A DNA stretch of 64,000 nucleotides from Microbacterium sp. (GTDB lineage Bacteria; Actinomycetota; Actinomycetes; Actinomycetales; Microbacteriaceae), in the NCBI GenBank assembly GCA_019510305.1, contig JAEKKN010000024.1:1-64000 (forward strand), read 5' to 3'. This document shows positions 61,572-64,000 of the stretch, piece by piece. The position numbers were made by a program, and so were the translations under genes. Position 1 is the first letter of the stretch. Every line of letters begins with the position of its first letter. Under the pieces are notes generated by a model. That model did not search any database. It saw only the letters and a program-made list of their open reading frames with translations, and was not told the DNA's origin.

Positions 61572-62419
61572 CGTTCGGCTCCGTTCTCGTTCAGGTCTTC
61601 GGGGGTGGTGTTCGGCGACTCGTCGTCTGCGGCTGTATCGGGCGAGGGGTCGTGCATCGGAGCGGATGCTGCGGCATCCGACTCGAGATCCCCAGGATCC
61701 GGGTCATCCGTGTCGGCGTCGGGCCGGGTGTCCGACCCGTCTGCGGGAAGAGGCAGGTCATCGTCGGGTTCCGCGGCCGGTGCGTCGTCGAGCACCAGGG
61801 GCTCGATCGGACCGGAGGCGTTCACGGCGCCCAGCTCCTGCATTCGATCCAGAGCGACGGCCGCCGAGCCTCCCACGATCACGAGCATGGCGTAGCCGCG
61901 CTCGGCGAACTCGCGCGCGATGCGCCACCAGCCATCGGGACTGCCGCCGTGCCGGTCGGGGGAGACGAGCACGATGCCCTCGGTCCCTTCACGCAGGATC
62001 GCGAGCTCGCACATGATGCGCACGCGCGCAGCCGGGTCGATGTTGCCGATCGGCACCGAAGCGAGTTCACCGAAGCCCAGATCGTTGAGCCAGCGCCGGG
62101 CGTGCAGAGGCGTGGCGCCGCGCCCTGCGAACATGAGCTCCTCGCCGACGACGCCTGCGAGAGCGATGTCGGCGTGCGGGTCGCTGACATCGGGGGCGTC
62201 GACGAGCGCGATCGTGCGTCGCAGCAGGCGATTGTCCGTGGCTCCGTCGATCGTGACCCGCCCGGTCGCCGGCTTCATGCGCCCGCTCGCGATCAGACCG
62301 AGCACGGTCGGCCGCTGTTCGGTCTCTGCGATCGCGTAGCGCACGGCGCCGGTGTGGAACTCGAGGCTCGTGGTGGGCAGCGCGCGGCCTTTGCTCACGT
62401 CATGCAGTGCGACTCTCAT
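61568..62419 (-). CDS. Degenerate ABC-ATPase-like partner of the YhgE protein
   Basis: A 283-residue protein. Residues 1-215 follow the layout of an ABC ATPase ('VLGLIASGRMKPATGRVTID' matches the stretch after Walker A). The Walker A itself is replaced by 'AETEQRPT' with no Gly-rich loop or Lys. The signature reads 'NIDPAARVRIM' instead of LSGGQ-type, and Walker B is 'GIVLVSPDRHG'. ATP hydrolysis is therefore unlikely. The C-terminal ~70 residues are acidic and disordered. GGAGG precedes ATG 62419. It is linked by ATGA overlaps to TetR upstream and YhgE downstream. Confidence 0.75.
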   Translation of the reverse strand: MRVALHDVSKGRALPTTSLEFHTGAVRYAIAETEQRPTVLGLIASGRMKPATGRVTIDGATDNRLLRRTIALVDAPDVSDPHADIALAGVVGEELMFAGRGATPLHARRWLNDLGFGELASVPIGNIDPAARVRIMCELAILREGTEGIVLVSPDRHGGSPDGWWRIAREFAERGYAMLVIVGGSAAVALDRMQELGAVNASGPIEPLVLDDAPAAEPDDDLPLPADGSDTRPDADTDDPDPGDLESDAAASAPMHDPSPDTAADDESPNTTPEDLNENGAER

Positions 62420-63036
62420 TCGGCGTCCTCCGCAGCGACGATCTGAGGGTGCGCGGCGAGCAGCTCGTCCGCTTCGCGCCACGATAGTCCGGCGATGCTC
62501 AGCACGGCGCGGACGGCGACGTTCGCGGCTTCGGAACTCGCCGCGTCGGTTCGTGAGATGACCGTGCGCGCCATCTCCTCGATGAGTCGCGCGAGGGTGG
62601 GGGCGGCGAGATCGGTGCGGAAGCTCCCGTCGTCCTGACCGCGACGGGCGAGGTTCGCGACGGTGCGGCGCAGCGGCGCGAGCGCTTCGGCTGTGTGCTC
62701 GACATGCGCCTCGTCGAGAGCCAGGGCTGCGGCGACCTGCACGTGCGCGGCTTCACGCCAGAGCAGTGCGGCCAGACGGGCGAGTGCGAGGCGGCTGTCG
62801 TCGTCGGTCACAGACTCGGCGATCGTGTTGAATCGCTTGGCTCCGCTCGAGATGAGCTCGCGGATGAGGGCGTCTCGGTCGTCGAAGTGGCCGTACAGGG
62901 TGCGGCGGGACAGGCCGGCGTTGCGGGCGATGACGTCGACGGAGGCATGGGGGTCGTTCGCGAGGGCGGAGCGGGCGGCGGACAGGATGCCGGCGCGGTT
63001 CTCGACGGCATCGCGGCGGGGTGCACGAGTGGTCAT
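62416..63036 (-). CDS. TetR-family transcriptional regulator
   Basis: A 206-residue repressor. The N-terminal helix-turn-helix is 'ASVDVIARNAGLSRRTLYGH' (about 31-50, 'HFDDRDALI' following); the C-terminal ligand domain is helical. It heads the tetR-ATPase-like-yhgE operon (4-bp overlaps). A perfect 6-bp inverted repeat 20 bp before its start codon, lying in the promoter, is a likely autoregulatory operator. The ligand is presumably the exported compound. Confidence 0.92.
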   Translation of the reverse strand: MTTRAPRRDAVENRAGILSAARSALANDPHASVDVIARNAGLSRRTLYGHFDDRDALIRELISSGAKRFNTIAESVTDDDSRLALARLAALLWREAAHVQVAAALALDEAHVEHTAEALAPLRRTVANLARRGQDDGSFRTDLAAPTLARLIEEMARTVISRTDAASSEAANVAVRAVLSIAGLSWREADELLAAHPQIVAAEDAE

Positions 63037-63055
63037 GGCACCATTTTACGTATAG

Positions 63056-63071
63056 TGCACATGCGTGTGCA
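63056..63071 (-). promoter_or_regulatory. TetR operator within its own promoter
   Basis: TGCACA-TGCG-TGTGCA (63056-63071) is a perfect 6-bp inverted repeat. On the minus strand it occupies the spacer between a TTATCT -35-like element and TATACG (-10), immediately upstream of the TetR start. Confidence 0.6.
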
Positions 63072-63118
63072 AGATAACTCGGAATGTTCACAGCATCCGG
63101 TCCGCGACCCATCACACA

Positions 63119-63190
63119 TCGGGGGGCGACACGCCAGATCGGGGGACGGAATCGCGAAACGATCCCCCGATGTGGCGTGTCGCCCCCCGA
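63119..63190. repeat. Very long intergenic inverted repeat
   Basis: A 28-nt arm (63119-63146) pairs with 63163-63190 with a single mismatch around a 16-nt loop. The arms carry G6/C6 and CGACACGCCA. It lies between the argG terminator and the TetR promoter. There is no T-run, so it is not a typical terminator. Nothing else is evident in 63072-63218. Confidence 0.85.
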
Positions 63191-63218
63191 AGTGGAAGAG
63201 GGGTGGGGCAGGAACCCA

Positions 63219-63256
63219 GAGGGGGCGGATGCTGACTGCGCAGCATCCGCCCCCTC
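63219..63256 (-). terminator. Intrinsic terminator of argG
   Basis: Perfect 16-bp stem (63219-63234 with 63241-63256) and 6-nt loop, 13 bp beyond the argG stop. It is followed on the minus strand by TCTGGGTTCC. Confidence 0.85.
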
Positions 63257-63269
63257 AGAGAAGCAGGCG

Positions 63270-64000
<731 letters not shown>

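Overview
The window is a 64-kb piece of a high-GC actinobacterial chromosome. The best guess is Microbacteriaceae, probably Microbacterium. Three things point there: the fhaA-fhaB-pstP-rodA cell-envelope block at the left edge, a NucS mismatch endonuclease together with DUF2510 and DUF202 proteins, and frequent four-base ATGA/GTGA overlaps. I saw no insertion sequence, prophage, CRISPR array or rRNA. The gene set reads as ordinary chromosome with several metabolic islands.

Layout. 1-3437 (minus): RodA/FtsW (cut by the edge), PstP, FhaB, FhaA. 3674-3800: tRNA-Leu(CAG) and its terminator. 4503-10211 (plus): a fructoside-uptake cluster with a cytoplasmic GH32 enzyme, a binding lipoprotein, two permeases (the second broken) and a LacI regulator, with paired operators at its promoter. 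10525-13046 (minus): a CYP152-type P450 and a zinc alcohol dehydrogenase. 13158-14273: M23 peptidase. 14546-16668: MFS transporter and PadR regulator. 16837-23414 (plus): sulfatase, formylglycine-generating enzyme, two DUF202 proteins, then a copper block (His-rich membrane protein, CopC, PCuAC, DyP peroxidase). 24076-30942: LysR and a divergent nitrogen-scavenging run (ornithine-cyclodeaminase-like protein, amine oxidase, M20 amidohydrolase, AmtB, GlnK, HutD).

30968-33815: a lipoprotein fusing a solute-binding domain to a vWA domain, with a membrane partner. 33860-36455: MarR, MFS exporter and aldo/keto reductase. 36445-37275: shikimate dehydrogenase. 37321-37633: promoter, structured non-coding RNA candidate and terminator. 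37793-37999: cold-shock protein. 38206-40457 (minus): HAD phosphatase, NucS, GAP-family membrane protein. 40564-42410: two-component system. 42417-44765: MFS and divergent LacI. 44772-46253: polytopic membrane protein. 46354-52684: complete Mrp Na+/H+ antiporter with an A-B fusion. 52699-55719: DUF2510 protein, alpha/beta hydrolase, MFS. 55842-57002: secreted GH10 xylanase. 57075-59605: penicillin-acylase-type gene broken by an internal loss. 59730-63036: YhgE/Pip permease, degenerate ABC ATPase-like protein and TetR regulator. 63270-64000: argG (cut by the edge).

The most noteworthy items are as follows. (i) A sulfatase sits next to its Cu-dependent maturase and copper-handling genes, and a shared PadR-type motif occurs at the three neighbouring promoters. 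(ii) A CYP152 enzyme carries the His found in OleT olefin-forming enzymes. (iii) There is an orphan structured RNA. (iv) Two genes have the same kind of internal deletion-plus-frameshift. (v) The PII protein has Val in place of the modifiable Tyr51. (vi) A dispersed repeat is read in frame at the ends of or inside proteins.
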